A stretch of 64,000 bases of DNA from DASUPK01 sp963819715 (GTDB taxonomy: Bacteria; Actinomycetota; Thermoleophilia; Solirubrobacterales; 70-9): assembly GCA_963819715.1 (NCBI GenBank), contig CAWFXE010000001.1, positions 62,001-126,000 of the forward strand, written 5' to 3'. Below the pieces are notes generated by a model. The model did no database searches, was not told where the DNA came from, and was given only the letters and a program-made list of their open reading frames with translations. Below are positions 32,547-41,298 of this stretch, piece after piece. Positions within the stretch are counted from its first letter, which is position 1. Each line of letters begins with the position of its first letter. The position numbers were made by a program, and so were the translations under genes.

Positions 32547-33453
32547 CGCGAGCCCTCCGGACCAGTCCGAGGACATGGCGTGCGACCAGACCGGGCAGGT
32601 TGACCTGAATCTGGTGGCCGCTGCCGTAGGCGATCACCCTCTTGGTCTTCGGGCGGAGCGAGGCGAGATAGCGCTGCCCCAGCTTCCAGGTGCGGTTCAC
32701 CACCCCGGCGAAGTGACGCGAAACTCCGGCCGGCGTCCCGAAGCCGAAGTCCGCTGAGAGCACCACCGTCGGCAGCCTGCGGGGGAAGCGCCTTCTCGGC
32801 TTCATCTCGGCAAAGCTCCGGTAGAAGTCGATCGCCTCGAGATCGTCGTACTGGTCCGCGCCGGGAGAGGGCGACTGCAGGTAGTACTGGTTGTAGCGGG
32901 CGAACTGACCGGGCCTCATCAGGCCCTCCATGGCCTCCGAGATGGCGTCGACCAGAAGCAGGCCCGTAACCTCCGTCGGGTAGAAGCTGGCGTATTCCCG
33001 GGCGATCAGGCCGCCGGTGGAGGCCCCGACGAGCAGATATGGGCCGGGCACGCCGGCCGCGGTCAGCAGTGCGTGGAGATCGATCGCCGCGTCCCCGGTG
33101 CTCCTCGGCATCGGCACCGGGTCGCTGCGGCTGACGTAGGGGAAGTTGGCGAGAGTCCCCGGCCGGTCATACAGGCAGGCCCTGGTGAACGGGGCCACGC
33201 GAGGCATCACGCCGGTGCCGTCCCCTTGGAGCGACCAGTCCCAGATGTCGCCCCGACTGCGCAGCCCGGCCTCGAAGATCACCGTCGGCGAGCCGCTGCC
33301 GTGGCACTCGACGTAGAGCTTGCGCCCGCCGTCGATCGCCACCTTCCCGGCGAAGTCGCCGTCGCTCGGCGAGCCCGTCGTCTGGGCCAAGGCCGGTGCA
33401 GCGGCAATCAGACTGAGCGCGCCGATCGAGAGGGCGGCCGCCAGGGCCCTCAT
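32539..33453 (-). CDS. Exported alpha/beta hydrolase
   Basis: 304 residues with a Sec signal (1-23, cleavage after ALA). The hydrolase core has VIFEAGLRSRG, the nucleophile elbow VGASTGG (S145), LLLVDAISEAM and a C-terminal His in GSGHQIQVNLP. It is likely a secreted esterase or related hydrolase; substrate unknown. ATG 33453 overlaps the cinA stop by 4 nt (ATGA), and the lipoprotein gene overlaps its own end, so cinA, hydrolase and lipoprotein form one operon. Confidence 0.88.
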   Translation of the reverse strand: MRALAAALSIGALSLIAAAPALAQTTGSPSDGDFAGKVAIDGGRKLYVECHGSGSPTVIFEAGLRSRGDIWDWSLQGDGTGVMPRVAPFTRACLYDRPGTLANFPYVSRSDPVPMPRSTGDAAIDLHALLTAAGVPGPYLLVGASTGGLIAREYASFYPTEVTGLLLVDAISEAMEGLMRPGQFARYNQYYLQSPSPGADQYDDLEAIDFYRSFAEMKPRRRFPRRLPTVVLSADFGFGTPAGVSRHFAGVVNRTWKLGQRYLASLRPKTKRVIAYGSGHQIQVNLPGLVARHVLGLVRRARGG

Positions 33454-34739
33454 CGCGGCGGCTCGCGCCCCTCGAGTAGGTACCGGACCAGGTGCAACGC
33501 AACGACGACCGAGCGCTCCCGAACGTCGGTGCGACTCCCGGGCATCACGATGTCCCGCGGGAGCTTCTCTCCTGAAGCCGTCTTGGCGCAGAAGCAGACG
33601 TATCCGACCGGCTTCTCCTCGGTCCCCCCGTCGGGCCCCGCCACGCCGGTGGTGGAGCAGGCCACGTCGGCATCGAATCGGGTCAGCGCGCCGTCCGCCA
33701 TTGCCTCTGCGACCTCCGGGGAGGCTGCGCCGTGCCTGTAGATCAGCTCGGGATCGACGCCGAGCAGCTCCGTCTTCGACTCGTTCGAGTAGGAGACCAC
33801 GCCCCCGGCAAACCACCGCGATGACCCCGGCCGGAGCGTCAGGCGCGCCGCCAGCAGCCCACCGCTCTCCGACTCCGCGACCGCGATGGTCCGGTCGCCG
33901 AGCAACCGGAAGACCACCTCCTCGATCGACTCACCGCTCTCCGTGTAGGTGAACCGCCCGAGGCGCTGCTCGAGGCCCGCCCGCAGGCCCTCCGCCGTCT
34001 CCTCGGATCCCTGCCGGTGGCGAACGTCGGTGACGAGCTCGCCGCCGCGAAGGCAGGTGGTGACCTCGAGCTGCCCCAGGTCCACCCCCTCGTCCTCCTC
34101 GATCTCCCGCAGGGCCATGGCGAGCTCGGACTCCGGGATCCCGAACATGCGAATGGACATCGTCCGATACGGCTCCGCGCGGTCGAGGACCTCCCGAGCC
34201 GGAGCGGCGGCCAGCGCCCGCGGCCACATCTCCTGAAGCTCGCGCGGCGGGCCCGGCAGGACGACGACCACCTGCCCGCTTGCCGGGACGACCAGGCCGG
34301 GCGCCGTCCCGGCGGGGTCGATCGCCACCGCCCCCTCCGGCACCAACGCCTGCTTGCGGTTCGCCTCGCGGACGGCCTCCGGGTCGAAGCGAAGCCGCCG
34401 CGCGTAGCGAGCGATGATGTCCGCGATCTTCTGCTCCATGGCCTCGTCCAGCTTCAGCTCACGCCCCGCGAACCTGCCGACGACCTCGGCCGTCAGGTCA
34501 TCGGCGGTCGGGCCGAGACCACCGCTGGTGAAGATCAGGTCGAGCCCCTCGTCCCGCATGTGGCGCAGCGCACCCTCGAGATCCTCCGGCCGATCTCCGA
34601 CCACCGTGATCTCCGCCACCTCCACGCCGAGGCCGGCCAGCTGCTCGGAGATCCACGGCCCGTTGCGGTCCGTGACGTAGCCGCTCAGCACCTCGGTGCC
34701 GGTGACCAGAATCCCCGCGCGAATACTCACGCGGAGCAT
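33450..34739 (-). CDS. cinA: CinA family protein (NMN deamidase / damage-inducible)
   Basis: 429 residues in the two-domain CinA layout. The N-terminal molybdopterin-binding-like domain has ILVTGTEVLSGYVTDRN and FTSGGLGPTADDLT. The C-terminal PncC-like domain has AVAESESGGLLAARL (most relatives have AESCTGG) and TTGVAGPDGGTEEKPVG. It deamidates nicotinamide mononucleotide in pyridine nucleotide salvage. ATG 34739 and an in-frame GTG at 34730 are both possible. It stands upstream of recA by two exported-protein genes and thpR. Confidence 0.93.
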   Translation of the reverse strand: MLRVSIRAGILVTGTEVLSGYVTDRNGPWISEQLAGLGVEVAEITVVGDRPEDLEGALRHMRDEGLDLIFTSGGLGPTADDLTAEVVGRFAGRELKLDEAMEQKIADIIARYARRLRFDPEAVREANRKQALVPEGAVAIDPAGTAPGLVVPASGQVVVVLPGPPRELQEMWPRALAAAPAREVLDRAEPYRTMSIRMFGIPESELAMALREIEEDEGVDLGQLEVTTCLRGGELVTDVRHRQGSEETAEGLRAGLEQRLGRFTYTESGESIEEVVFRLLGDRTIAVAESESGGLLAARLTLRPGSSRWFAGGVVSYSNESKTELLGVDPELIYRHGAASPEVAEAMADGALTRFDADVACSTTGVAGPDGGTEEKPVGYVCFCAKTASGEKLPRDIVMPGSRTDVRERSVVVALHLVRYLLEGREPPR

Positions 34740-34779
34740 TGTGGCGTGTAGCGGTTGACAGGCCGCACCACCTCGGAGC

Positions 34780-34794
34780 GGCGGCGAAGCCGCC
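34780..34794. repeat. GC-rich triloop hairpin after ftsK-side intergenic region
   Basis: GGCGGC-GAA-GCCGCC is a perfect 6-bp stem. A shorter GGC-GAA-GCC lies 40 nt further on (about 34835). They sit between the ftsK stop and the cinA start and resemble other hairpins in this window. Confidence 0.5.
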
Positions 34795-34844
34795 GGGACT
34801 TGTGTTGGGCGGCCGCTCGCAACCGCGGCTATATGGCGAAGCCG

Positions 34845-37361
34845 TCAGTCACTATCGGCGGGCGCCGCGACCGGCTCGGACGCCTCCTGCGGGGGAGGCT
34901 CTCCCCCGCCCAGCACACGCGGCAGGTCCGCCATCGAGACCAGCACCTGCCGCGGCTTGGAACCCTCGTAGCCGGAAATGATTCCGCGGCGCTCGAGCAT
35001 GTCGATCAGCCGCCCCGCGCGCGTGTAGCCGACGCGCAGCCGCCGCTGGATCATCGAGACCGATGCGGTCCCGCTCTCCACCACGAGCTGCGCGGCCTGT
35101 TCGAGCAGATCGTCGGAGTCCGGATCGAAGTCGTCGTCCCCGTCAGCGTCCTCCTTGGAGACCTGCGGCGTCTCGAGCAGCTCCACGGCGAAGTCGGGCT
35201 CGCCCTGGTCCGACCAGAAGTCGGTGATCTTGGCGATCTCGGCCTCTGTGATGAAGGCGCCCTGGATCCGCTGCATCTTCGAGGTACCCGCCGGGCGGAA
35301 GAGCATGTCGCCCTGGCCGAGCAGCGTCTCCGCGCCGCCCTGGTCCAGAATGACGCGAGAGTCGACCTGCGAGGAAACCGCGAAGGCCATCCGCGACGGG
35401 ATGTTCACCTTGATCGTGCCGGTGATGATGTCCGTGGAGGGGCGCTGCGTGGCGAGCAGCAGGTGGATGCCGACCGCCCGAGCCTTCTGCGCCAGGCGGA
35501 TGATCGCGTCCTCGACCTCGGCCGGGGAAACCATCATCAGGTCCGCGAGCTCGTCGATCACGCAGAGGATGTAGGGCAGCGGCGCCTCGCCCTCGCGCTC
35601 CCGGACCTGATTGAGCTCGCCGAGGTTGCGCGTCCGGGCCTGCTCCATGATCTGGTAGCGGCTCTCCATCTCGGCGATCAGGTTGTTGAGCACGTTGGCG
35701 GCCAGCCGCGGGGACGTGACAACCGGCGTCAGCAGGTGCGGGATCTTCTCGTAGTGGTTGAGCTCGACCCGCTTCGGGTCGACCAGGACCATCCGCACCT
35801 CGTTCGGCGAGGCGTGGAGCAGGATCGAGCTGAGGATCGCGTTGACGCTGCCGGACTTGCCCGATCCGGTCGTGCCGGCGATCAGGGCGTGCGGCATCTT
35901 CTGCAGGTCGGTCCAGACCGCGCTCCCCGAGATGTCCTTGCCGAGCCAGGCGACCAGGGGCGAGCCGCCCTGCGGACGGCCGCCGTAGATGTCGCCGAGG
36001 CGGACGAGGCGACGGCGCTGGTTCGGGACCTCGACGCCGACTGCCTGCTTGCCGGGGATCGGCGCCAGGATCCGGATGTCGGTCGACGCGAGCGCATAGG
36101 CCAGGTCGTCCTTCAGCTGGGTGATCTTCGAGACCTTGGTGCCCGGAGCGAGCTTGAGCTCGTAGCGGCTCACGTGAGGCCCGGTGACGGTGCCGACGAT
36201 CTTCGCCTCGACGCCGAAGTGACCGAGCGTCTCGAGCAGGTTGCGGGCGATCGCCTCGTGGTCCTGCTTGTCGGGGCCCTTGTCGGGAGCACCGCGCTCC
36301 AGCACGGCCTCGGCCGAAGGCACCTCGTAATCGATCTCCTCCGACTCGGTGACCCCGCTGCGCTTCTCACCCATCGGCGTGAGGGCGACCTCGGGTTTCG
36401 CATCGTCGACCGGCTCCGCCTCGGGCTCGACCTCCTTGACGACCTGGATCTCCTCGTCGCCCTCCTCGAGGTCCTCGAGCTCACTCGTGTCGGGCTCGTC
36501 CGAGATCCGAACCGCATCGTCGAAGTTCGCCACCTTCTCCGTCTCCGCCTCGTCCGGGATGTGCACCTGGAAGTCCTCGCCGTCCTCGATGGGCTCGGGC
36601 GGGCCGAAGACCGGCTCGGTTTCGGCCGCAGTGGTGTCGATCAGATCGGGGTCGGTGTGAACGCGACTCTCCCTGATCGCCGTCGCAAAGCCCACGGTGC
36701 CGCGCATCGCTCGATCCGCCCCCCGCTTCCCCGCGCGGACCATGTCCGAGACCGAGCGGCCGGTGAGGAGCAGCACGCCGGAGATGAGCAGCACCACCGC
36801 GATGAGGTGCGCTCCGATGCGATCGAAGAGAGTGGAAGTCGCCCAATAGAGGACCTCGCCGAGGCCTCCGCCGTGATGCGGGAAGAAGTTCGGGTCGAAG
36901 AGACCCTTGCGCACGCCCTCGGGCCCGATGCCCGCCGTCTGCGCGGCCAGCGCCAGCAGTAGCCCGGCGACGATGGCCGTCACGCCCACCGCGACCGATT
37001 TTGGCGAGGGCAGGAACGGCCGCAGGATCAGCCCGACCCCGGCGAGGCCGAACGCGACCGGCACGACGATCGACCCCGCTCCGACCGCGTAATCGAGCGC
37101 CGTCTGCGAGCCATTGCCGACCGCGCCCCCGTTCCAGCCCAGATAGATGACGTACCCCAGATAGACCGCCAGGCCGATGCAGCAGAGGCCGGCCAGGTCG
37201 AGCCGGCGCTGCATCACCTCGGGCGAGGTTCGCCCTCGGGAGCGCCCGCGGGCGTTGCCGCGCTTATGCGCCGCGCCGCGCTTCTTTGCGCGCGCAGGCT
37301 GCTTCTTGCGCCGGGGCGGGTCTCGCCGCTCCGGGGCGCCGAAAATACGGTCTGCAAGCAT
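34845..37361 (-). CDS. ftsK: DNA translocase FtsK/SpoIIIE
   Basis: 838 residues. The basic N-terminus is followed by four hydrophobic helices (about 55-215), an acidic linker (about 235-340), then the motor: Walker A GTTGSGKSG, Walker B CVIDELADLMM, and the DNA-orienting gamma domain at the end (RRLRVGYTRAGRLIDMLERRGII). It pumps chromosomal DNA at the division septum. The ATG at 37361 has AGGTGG 4 nt upstream. The linker is short compared with E. coli, normal for Actinobacteria. It lies downstream of rnj and LOG in conserved order. Confidence 0.96.
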   Translation of the reverse strand: MLADRIFGAPERRDPPRRKKQPARAKKRGAAHKRGNARGRSRGRTSPEVMQRRLDLAGLCCIGLAVYLGYVIYLGWNGGAVGNGSQTALDYAVGAGSIVVPVAFGLAGVGLILRPFLPSPKSVAVGVTAIVAGLLLALAAQTAGIGPEGVRKGLFDPNFFPHHGGGLGEVLYWATSTLFDRIGAHLIAVVLLISGVLLLTGRSVSDMVRAGKRGADRAMRGTVGFATAIRESRVHTDPDLIDTTAAETEPVFGPPEPIEDGEDFQVHIPDEAETEKVANFDDAVRISDEPDTSELEDLEEGDEEIQVVKEVEPEAEPVDDAKPEVALTPMGEKRSGVTESEEIDYEVPSAEAVLERGAPDKGPDKQDHEAIARNLLETLGHFGVEAKIVGTVTGPHVSRYELKLAPGTKVSKITQLKDDLAYALASTDIRILAPIPGKQAVGVEVPNQRRRLVRLGDIYGGRPQGGSPLVAWLGKDISGSAVWTDLQKMPHALIAGTTGSGKSGSVNAILSSILLHASPNEVRMVLVDPKRVELNHYEKIPHLLTPVVTSPRLAANVLNNLIAEMESRYQIMEQARTRNLGELNQVREREGEAPLPYILCVIDELADLMMVSPAEVEDAIIRLAQKARAVGIHLLLATQRPSTDIITGTIKVNIPSRMAFAVSSQVDSRVILDQGGAETLLGQGDMLFRPAGTSKMQRIQGAFITEAEIAKITDFWSDQGEPDFAVELLETPQVSKEDADGDDDFDPDSDDLLEQAAQLVVESGTASVSMIQRRLRVGYTRAGRLIDMLERRGIISGYEGSKPRQVLVSMADLPRVLGGGEPPPQEASEPVAAPADSD

Positions 37362-37449
37362 CCGCCCACCTGATTCGACGCCTGGGCGGGCTCCCCTGCC
37401 ACGCACGGAGAGCCGATTGGTTCGTGCCTAAACGTTGTCTCAATTTCGC

Positions 37450-37477
37450 TTGGTAGCGCGGAATTCGGATCTAACCT
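37450..37477 (+). promoter_or_regulatory. Candidate leaderless promoter of the two-component operon
   Basis: TTGGTA (37450-37455) and TAACCT (37472-37477) are 16 bp apart. The GTG start is at 37485, 7 nt after the -10, and no Shine-Dalgarno sequence precedes it. Transcription would begin at or beside the start codon. Confidence 0.55.
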
Positions 37478-37484
37478 AAAGACG

Positions 37485-38180
37485 GTGATGGAGCAGGCCA
37501 CAGCATCCGCACGCGTTCTCGTAGTCGAGGACGACGAGGCGATCGCAGACGTTCTGCGGCGCTCGCTGCGCGCCGAGGGTCACGAGGTCCGCAGCGCCGG
37601 CGACGGCGCGGAGGCCCTGACGGCGGCCGAGCAGTTCACGCCGGACCTGGTCGTGCTCGACCTCGGGCTCCCCCGCCTCGACGGCATGGAGGTATGCCGG
37701 CGGCTGCGGGCGGAAAGCGATGTGCCGATCCTCATCCTGACGGCGCGGACCGAGACGGATGACCGCGTCAAGGGCCTCGACACCGGCGCCGACGACTACC
37801 TGCCCAAGCCGTTCGAGCGATCCGAGCTGCTCGCCAGGATCCGAGCGCTGCTGCGGAGGCGCCCGCCGCGGGGCAGCGCCTCGATCGTCGTCGGCGACCT
37901 GATGGTCAACCCGGACACCCGTGAGGTGAAGCGGGGCGAGCGCGAGATCGAGCTGACCAACCGGGAGTTCGAGCTGCTCGAGTATCTGGCGCGCAATCAG
38001 AAGCTCGTGGTCTCCCGCGAGCGGCTGCTCGAGGACGTCTGGGGATACGACCCCTTCGAGCAGACGAACACGATCGACGTCTTCATCTCCAACCTTCGGC
38101 GCAAGCTCGAATCAGGGGGCGAGCCGCGACTCCTTCACACCAAGCGAGGGGCGGGCTATGTGCTGAAGGGCGCCGCGTGA
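37485..38180 (+). CDS. OmpR-family response regulator
   Basis: 231 residues. Receiver domain (about 10-125): acidic pocket VEDDE, phospho-acceptor D59 in LVVLDLGLPR, LTA and the K of YLPKPF. The winged-helix DNA-binding domain (about 135-229) has LTNREFELLEYLA and TIDVFISNLRRKLE. It overlaps the histidine kinase by 4 nt (38177-38180). The target genes are unknown; the pair is inserted between ftsK and the NTF2/PLD genes on the opposite strand to the surrounding block. Confidence 0.95.
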   Translation: MMEQATASARVLVVEDDEAIADVLRRSLRAEGHEVRSAGDGAEALTAAEQFTPDLVVLDLGLPRLDGMEVCRRLRAESDVPILILTARTETDDRVKGLDTGADDYLPKPFERSELLARIRALLRRRPPRGSASIVVGDLMVNPDTREVKRGEREIELTNREFELLEYLARNQKLVVSRERLLEDVWGYDPFEQTNTIDVFISNLRRKLESGGEPRLLHTKRGAGYVLKGAA

Positions 38181-39625
38181 GCTGGATCCGCAGCCCCAAG
38201 CTCCCTCTCTTCGAGCGCATCCCCGTCCGCTGGCGGATCGCGATCACCACAGCCGGCCTGACGTTCCTCATCCTCGTCTGCTTCGCGCTCGTTCTCGGCA
38301 ACGTCGTCGGCAACCGGATCCGAAGCGATTTCAAGGACGAGCTCCACAGCGCAGCCGGATCGCTCGCCGCTGAGACGAAGATCCTCCAGACGCCCTCGGG
38401 CACACCGATCGTGGACAGCCCGCACATCCGGGACTTCGCCCTTGCCGACAAGGCGGTGATCCGGATCTACGACCAGTTCGGGCATTCGCTGGTCGACACC
38501 AATCGCCTGGCGAGTCTCGGTATCCCGCATCAGGGCACCGAGGAGGTCGGCGACCTCAGCGTCGCCACGGACCCGATCACCGGCACCAATCAGCTCACCG
38601 GGCAGCGTCAGGTCGTCGGCTACGTGCAGTACGCCCGCTCGGACGCCGGCGTGAACGACACGATCGCGCGCCTCTGGTTCTTCCTCGGCGCCGGCGTGCT
38701 CGGCGGCACCCTGCTCGCCCTCCTGGCCGGACTCGCCGTCGCCGACCGCGCGATGCGGCCGATCAAGGCGCTGACCGCGCTCGCCCGCCAGATCACCAGC
38801 ACCCGCGACCCGTCCAAGCGAATTCCCGTGCCGACCACCGACGACGAGGTTGGTGAGCTGGCTCGGACGATGGACGGCATGCTCGAGGCGCTCGACGAGG
38901 CCCACTCGGAGCGCGAGCGCTCCCTCGAGCGCCAGCGCGAGTTCGTCGCCGACGCATCCCACGAGCTCCGCACTCCGCTGACCAGCATCCACGCGAACCT
39001 GGAGCTCCTGCAGGCCGCCGCCGTGGGGTCGGACGACGACCGGCACGCGGTCGACTCCGCCCTCTCCTCGACCAAGCGCATGTCGGGGCTGGTCTCCGAC
39101 CTGCTGCTCCTCGCCCGCGCCGACGCCGGCCGGCGGGCGGCGACCAAGGACCTCGACCTCGCCAAGATCGCGACGGGGGCGCTAGAGGAGGTCCAGCCGC
39201 TCGCCGGATCTCGCAGGATCGAGAGCCATCTCGAGGGACCCCTCCCGCTGGAAGGCAACCCGGACGAGCTCCATCGCCTGGTCCGGAACCTGCTCGAGAA
39301 CGCCGTGCGGCACACGCCGGAGAAGACCACCATCGAGCTCACCGCCCGTAGCGACGGCAACCAGGCACTGCTCGAGGTCCTCGACGATGGCCCAGGGATT
39401 CCGGCAGACATGGAGGACCAGGTCTTCGACCGCTTCGTCCGCGGGGAGGGACCGGCCGATACGGCCAGCGGCGGCGGCAGCGGCCTCGGGTTGGCGATCG
39501 TGCGCGCCGTCGCCGAGTCCCACGGCGGCTCGGTGTCGGCGGGCAAAAGCGCCTACGGCGGCGCCCGCTTCTCGGTGCGCCTGCCGCTCGAGCAGGTACC
39601 GGAGCCCGCCGCCAAGCCGCTTTAG
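38177..39625 (+). CDS. Sensor histidine kinase
   Basis: 482 residues. Two membrane helices (about 22-45 and 155-182) bracket an extracytoplasmic sensor; a HAMP domain follows. The H box FVADASHELRTPLTS places the phospho-His near residue 261, and the catalytic domain has NLLENAVRHTP (N), DDGPGIP (G1) and GSGLGLAIV (G2). It is the partner of the OmpR-type regulator with which it overlaps. The signal is unknown. A perfect terminator follows after 112 nt. Confidence 0.95.
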   Translation: MSWIRSPKLPLFERIPVRWRIAITTAGLTFLILVCFALVLGNVVGNRIRSDFKDELHSAAGSLAAETKILQTPSGTPIVDSPHIRDFALADKAVIRIYDQFGHSLVDTNRLASLGIPHQGTEEVGDLSVATDPITGTNQLTGQRQVVGYVQYARSDAGVNDTIARLWFFLGAGVLGGTLLALLAGLAVADRAMRPIKALTALARQITSTRDPSKRIPVPTTDDEVGELARTMDGMLEALDEAHSERERSLERQREFVADASHELRTPLTSIHANLELLQAAAVGSDDDRHAVDSALSSTKRMSGLVSDLLLLARADAGRRAATKDLDLAKIATGALEEVQPLAGSRRIESHLEGPLPLEGNPDELHRLVRNLLENAVRHTPEKTTIELTARSDGNQALLEVLDDGPGIPADMEDQVFDRFVRGEGPADTASGGGSGLGLAIVRAVAESHGGSVSAGKSAYGGARFSVRLPLEQVPEPAAKPL

Positions 39626-39673
39626 CAAACGTTCAAGAACGACTCATAGATTCAGGAATTGGACGAGACACAT

Positions 39674-39728
39674 CGTCGCGGTACGAAACCCCACATACCG
39701 CGGCGAGACCCGCTGAGGACTTCGGTCC
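39674..39728 (+). ncRNA. Structured RNA segment after the kinase gene
   Basis: Two hairpins precede the terminator: CGTCGCGGTA/TACCGCGGCG (39674-39683 with 39696-39705, one G-U pair) and GGAC-TTCG-GTCC (39717-39728), a cUUCGg tetraloop. With the terminator they form a three-stem RNA that could be the 3' UTR or a separate small RNA. Confidence 0.4.
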
Positions 39729-39737
39729 AAAGCGTCG

Positions 39738-39781
39738 CCCCCGGTGGTCGCCCCTCCCTCGACCACCGGGGGCTTTTCTTT
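39738..39781 (+). terminator. Rho-independent terminator
   Basis: A perfect 13-bp stem (CCCCCGGTGGTCG at 39738-39750 with its complement at 39760-39772) is followed by CTTTTCTTT. It ends the two-component operon. Confidence 0.92.
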
Positions 39782-39792
39782 GCCTAGGTCGC

Positions 39793-40197
39793 CTAGAGGC
39801 CCGCGGCGGAAAGGGCTTTGTCGCGATCGAGCCGGTAGTGCGACTCGACGAAGAGATCGTCCTCGAAGCGGTGGACGCCGGTGAACTGCAACTCCTGCGG
39901 CTCCACCCCCTCCCCCTCCATCCCCCCGCGGTAGTGGGCGATCACCCAGGACTCGTGGCTGACGATGTTGCTGACGGAGACGTCGATCCCCCGGAACATC
40001 TCGAACAGGCGCTGATACTCGCGGATGCTCGCGTCCGGGCCGATGAACGGGCCCGGGTCGGGCCAGATCTCCGGCGGCGTCATCACGTTGTCCTCCGCGA
40101 TCAGAGGGCGAAGCCGTTCCCAGTCCCCGGTGTCGAAGCACTCGAACGCCTCGTGGACCAGGTGGACATACTGGACATACCCCCTTTGAACCGTCAC
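39793..40197 (-). CDS. NTF2-like / SnoaL-like protein
   Basis: 134 residues. The pattern HEAFECFDTGDWERLRPLIAEDNV, then GPFIGPDASIREYQRLFEMF, HYRGGMEG and FTGVHRFEDDLFVESHYRLDR follows the NTF2-like (SnoaL/limonene-epoxide hydrolase type) fold. Enzymatic or binding role cannot be told. GTG 40197 has TAGCCT (40204-40209) 6 nt upstream, a leaderless-type start. The 5' end overlaps that of the divergent phospholipase D gene if the TTG start of that gene is right. Confidence 0.78.
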   Translation of the reverse strand: MTVQRGYVQYVHLVHEAFECFDTGDWERLRPLIAEDNVMTPPEIWPDPGPFIGPDASIREYQRLFEMFRGIDVSVSNIVSHESWVIAHYRGGMEGEGVEPQELQFTGVHRFEDDLFVESHYRLDRDKALSAAGL

Positions 40198-41298
40198 ACC
40201 ACAAGGCTAATCGACATCACGACGCTGACCGACGGTGGCCAATCGGCCGAGGACGTAGCGCGCCGCGTCGCCGGCTTCCTGCGCCCGGCAAAGTCGACTC
40301 TCGAGCTCGCCCTGTACGACGTCCGCCTGCCGGACCCGACCGGCTCGATCGTCGCCGATGAGCTTCGCGCCGCAAGCGCGCGAGGAGTCACCACCAGGCT
40401 CATCTACAACGTCGATTCGGGGAGGCCGTCCGAGATCCATCCTCCCCCCAGCACGCGTCCCGAGATCCTCGCCGAGCTCCCGATCGAGGCGCGGCCGGTG
40501 CCCGGGGTACCGGACCTGATGCATCACAAGTACGTGGTCAGGGACGGAGAAGCGGTCCTTGCCGGCTCCGCGAACTGGACCATCGACTCATGGAGCCGTC
40601 AGGAGAACGTGCTCGCGATCGTCGACAGCTCGGGCCTCGCCGCCCGGTTCCGGCAGAACTTCGAGGAGCTCTGGTCTCGCCAGGAGGTCGACGGCAGCGG
40701 CAGGGTCGATCCGGAGCCGATCGACGTGGCCGGCGTCCAGGTCACCGCCTGGTTCACGCCGGGACACGGCGAACAACTCTCGCAGCGGATCGCCACGGCG
40801 ATCGGCGCCGCGCGGAAGAGGGTGCGCATCGCCTCCCCGGTGATCACCTCCGGCCCCATCCTCGGCACGCTGGCCGAGCTGGCCGACAAGGGAGGCCGCG
40901 ACATCGCCGGGGTCGTCGACGGCCCGCAGACGGCAACGGTGTTCCACCAGTGGTCGGAGAACGGCCACACCGCCTGGAAGATCCCCCTGCTCTCGGCGAC
41001 GCTCAGCAAGCTGCCGTTCTCCGCGAAGCCCTCGACACCGTGGACGCCGAACTCCAAGCTCCACGACTTCATGCACGCCAAGGTGACCGTCGCCGACGAC
41101 GTCGTCTTCCTCGGCTCCTTCAACCTCTCGCGCTCGGGCGAGCAGAACGCCGAGTCCGTCCTCGAGGTTCACGACGGCCCCACCGCGGACCGCCTGGCGA
41201 AATTCGTGGACGACGTGCGCGGCCGCTATCCGGCGACCGAGAGCCCGGCGAGCAGTCGCCCCATGACGTCCACCGCCCCGTCCGCCAGCTCCGCCTGA
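40186..41298 (+). CDS. Phospholipase D-like (HKD) protein
   Basis: About 370 residues with two HKD half-sites: HHKYVVRDGEAVLAGSAN (H113, K115, D120) and HAKVTVADDVVFLGSFN (about 305-320). The two domains make one active site that cleaves phosphodiester bonds in lipid or nucleic acid. There is no signal peptide, so it is likely cytoplasmic. Family resemblance begins at about IDITTLTDGG; TTG 40186 is the nearest start codon but no ribosome site is seen and it would overlap the NTF2 start, so the start is uncertain. The 3' end overlaps the convergent LOG gene by 73 nt. Confidence 0.85.
   Translation: MNRHTTRLIDITTLTDGGQSAEDVARRVAGFLRPAKSTLELALYDVRLPDPTGSIVADELRAASARGVTTRLIYNVDSGRPSEIHPPPSTRPEILAELPIEARPVPGVPDLMHHKYVVRDGEAVLAGSANWTIDSWSRQENVLAIVDSSGLAARFRQNFEELWSRQEVDGSGRVDPEPIDVAGVQVTAWFTPGHGEQLSQRIATAIGAARKRVRIASPVITSGPILGTLAELADKGGRDIAGVVDGPQTATVFHQWSENGHTAWKIPLLSATLSKLPFSAKPSTPWTPNSKLHDFMHAKVTVADDVVFLGSFNLSRSGEQNAESVLEVHDGPTADRLAKFVDDVRGRYPATESPASSRPMTSTAPSASSA

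Noticed and set aside
34755..36962. Long plus-strand open frame of about 735 codons
   Set aside because: Antisense to ftsK; Arg/Asp/Leu-rich with no recognisable family.
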